Shown here piece by piece: positions 4,283 to 5,080 of a stretch of DNA of 5,080 nucleotides (its first letter is position 1; each line of letters begins with the position of its first letter). The notes beneath the pieces were generated by a model. It did not search any database. It saw nothing but the letters and a program-made list of their open reading frames with translations, and was not told the origin of the DNA. A program made the translations under genes and the position numbers. The stretch comes from Gammaproteobacteria bacterium (GTDB lineage: Bacteria > Pseudomonadota > Gammaproteobacteria > SZUA-229), in NCBI GenBank assembly GCA_016764035.1, contig JAESSQ010000193.1, positions 1 through 5,080 of the forward strand. Direction: 5' to 3'.

Positions 4283-5080
4283 ATGAAACCTTTATTAATA
4301 GAGTCATCCAGCCAGATGGATGCACTGCTTGCGCAATTAGATGGTAAAAATTTAATCGCTGTCGACACAGAATTTTTTCGGGAAACAACTTATTACCCAG
4401 AATTAGCACTGGTACAGATTGCAACAGATACTATCGTTGCCTGTATAGATCCTCTCGCTTTTGACGCACGACCCGCATTAAAGCAATTACTACTCGACGA
4501 AAACATTACCAAAATATTTCATTCTTGCTCACAAGATATTGAAGTACTTTTTTATTACCTGGGCGATATTCCAAACGCTATATACGATACACAAATAGCC
4601 AATGCATTACTCACCGATCATCATCAAATTGGTTATGCCTCGCTAGTCGAAAATGAGCTGGGCGTACAACTTGATAAATCACAAACACGAGCTAACTGGT
4701 TGCGACGACCATTAACAGAAAAACAGATTCAGTACGCTGGTGATGACGTTTTATACCTTTATCAGTTACATAACTGCATGGATAAAAAGCTACACACCTG
4801 CGAAAGGCAATCATGGCTAACGGAAGAATGCAGCAAGTTCTCGCGCAATAACTTTCAAGTCAATATCGACAAACTCTGGCGTCGTGTCAAAGGTGCAACA
4901 AAATTAAACACAGAGCAACTAGCTGTCGTTCAATCAATAGCACTTTGGCGAGAAGAAATTGCACAACAGAAAAATAAAACGCGCAGAAAAATCCTTAGCG
5001 ACAACACCATTATACAACTGGCATTAAACCCGCCTGAAAGTATCCACACGCTAAATCAAACTTTTGAATATAACGAAAAA
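4283..5080 (+). CDS. rnd: Ribonuclease D, first 266 residues (cut by window edge)
   Basis: RNase D is a 3'-to-5' exonuclease that trims tRNA precursors and other small structured RNAs. The frame is open from the ATG at 4283 to the window end. Residues 1-170 form the DEDDy exonuclease domain. Asp28 and Glu30 lie in VDTEF, Asp85 in SCSQDIEV, and Tyr151 with Asp155 in YAGDDV; these are the catalytic residues, at the same numbers as in E. coli RNase D. Further family signatures are TYYPELALVQI (36-46), YDTQIANALL (101-110) and LDKSQTRANWL.RPLTE (130-145). The first HRDC domain starts about residue 208 and runs off the edge; the second HRDC domain would lie beyond. Full length should be near 375 residues. 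The 15 nt between gloA and this ATG are almost only A and T, with no Shine-Dalgarno, so translation may depend on coupling or on a low-structure AU-rich leader. Confidence 0.95.
   Translation, partial: MKPLLIESSSQMDALLAQLDGKNLIAVDTEFFRETTYYPELALVQIATDTIVACIDPLAFDARPALKQLLLDENITKIFHSCSQDIEVLFYYLGDIPNAIYDTQIANALLTDHHQIGYASLVENELGVQLDKSQTRANWLRRPLTEKQIQYAGDDVLYLYQLHNCMDKKLHTCERQSWLTEECSKFSRNNFQVNIDKLWRRVKGATKLNTEQLAVVQSIALWREEIAQQKNKTRRKILSDNTIIQLALNPPESIHTLNQTFEYNEK

Noticed and set aside
4044..4368. Minus-strand open frames opposite gloA and the start of rnd
   Set aside because: They lie antisense to two strongly conserved enzymes and show no protein features.

Overview
The window looks like chromosomal DNA of a fairly AT-rich gammaproteobacterium. 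The best clues are a GloA almost residue-for-residue like the enterobacterial Ni-type enzyme, an RNase D with the same catalytic residue numbering as E. coli, an MlaC-type periplasmic protein and an NsrR-type repressor with its cognate operator pattern. The genus cannot be read from the sequence. There is no rRNA, tRNA, CRISPR array, IS element or phage gene.

Left part (1-1580, minus strand): a compact nitric-oxide response cassette. In transcription order it holds a group-I truncated haemoglobin (1499-1134), a three-domain [2Fe-2S]/FAD/NAD(P)H reductase starting 5 nt later (1128-154), and the N-terminus of an NsrR-type Rrf2 repressor (102-1, cut by the window edge). Upstream of the globin lie two NsrR-type inverted repeats, centred at 1567 and 1524 (43 bp, about four helical turns apart). 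They flank a candidate promoter whose -10 (TATGAT) sits inside a perfect 13-bp palindrome. The arrangement suggests a 'split flavohaemoglobin': globin and reductase as separate proteins, probably repressed by the NsrR encoded in the same operon and released by NO.

Middle (1580-3260): a 400-bp gene-free stretch, then two plus-strand genes for exported proteins. The first (1983-2504) is a small secreted protein of unknown function with four cysteines, preceded by a 7-codon reading frame whose stop overlaps its start codon. The second (2636-3256) is an MlaC/Ttg2D-type phospholipid-binding protein with no mlaFEDB genes beside it, driven by a plausible extended -10 promoter.

Right part (3260-5080, plus strand): a tight three-gene run with 15-nt gaps, made of a cytoplasmic TerB-fold protein, glyoxalase I (gloA) and ribonuclease D (rnd, cut by the right edge). 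The first gene has no Shine-Dalgarno sequence, and a promoter-like pair places the transcript start almost at the ATG.

Most of the window is conventional. The part most worth following is the NsrR / truncated globin / ferredoxin-reductase cassette with its doubled operator.
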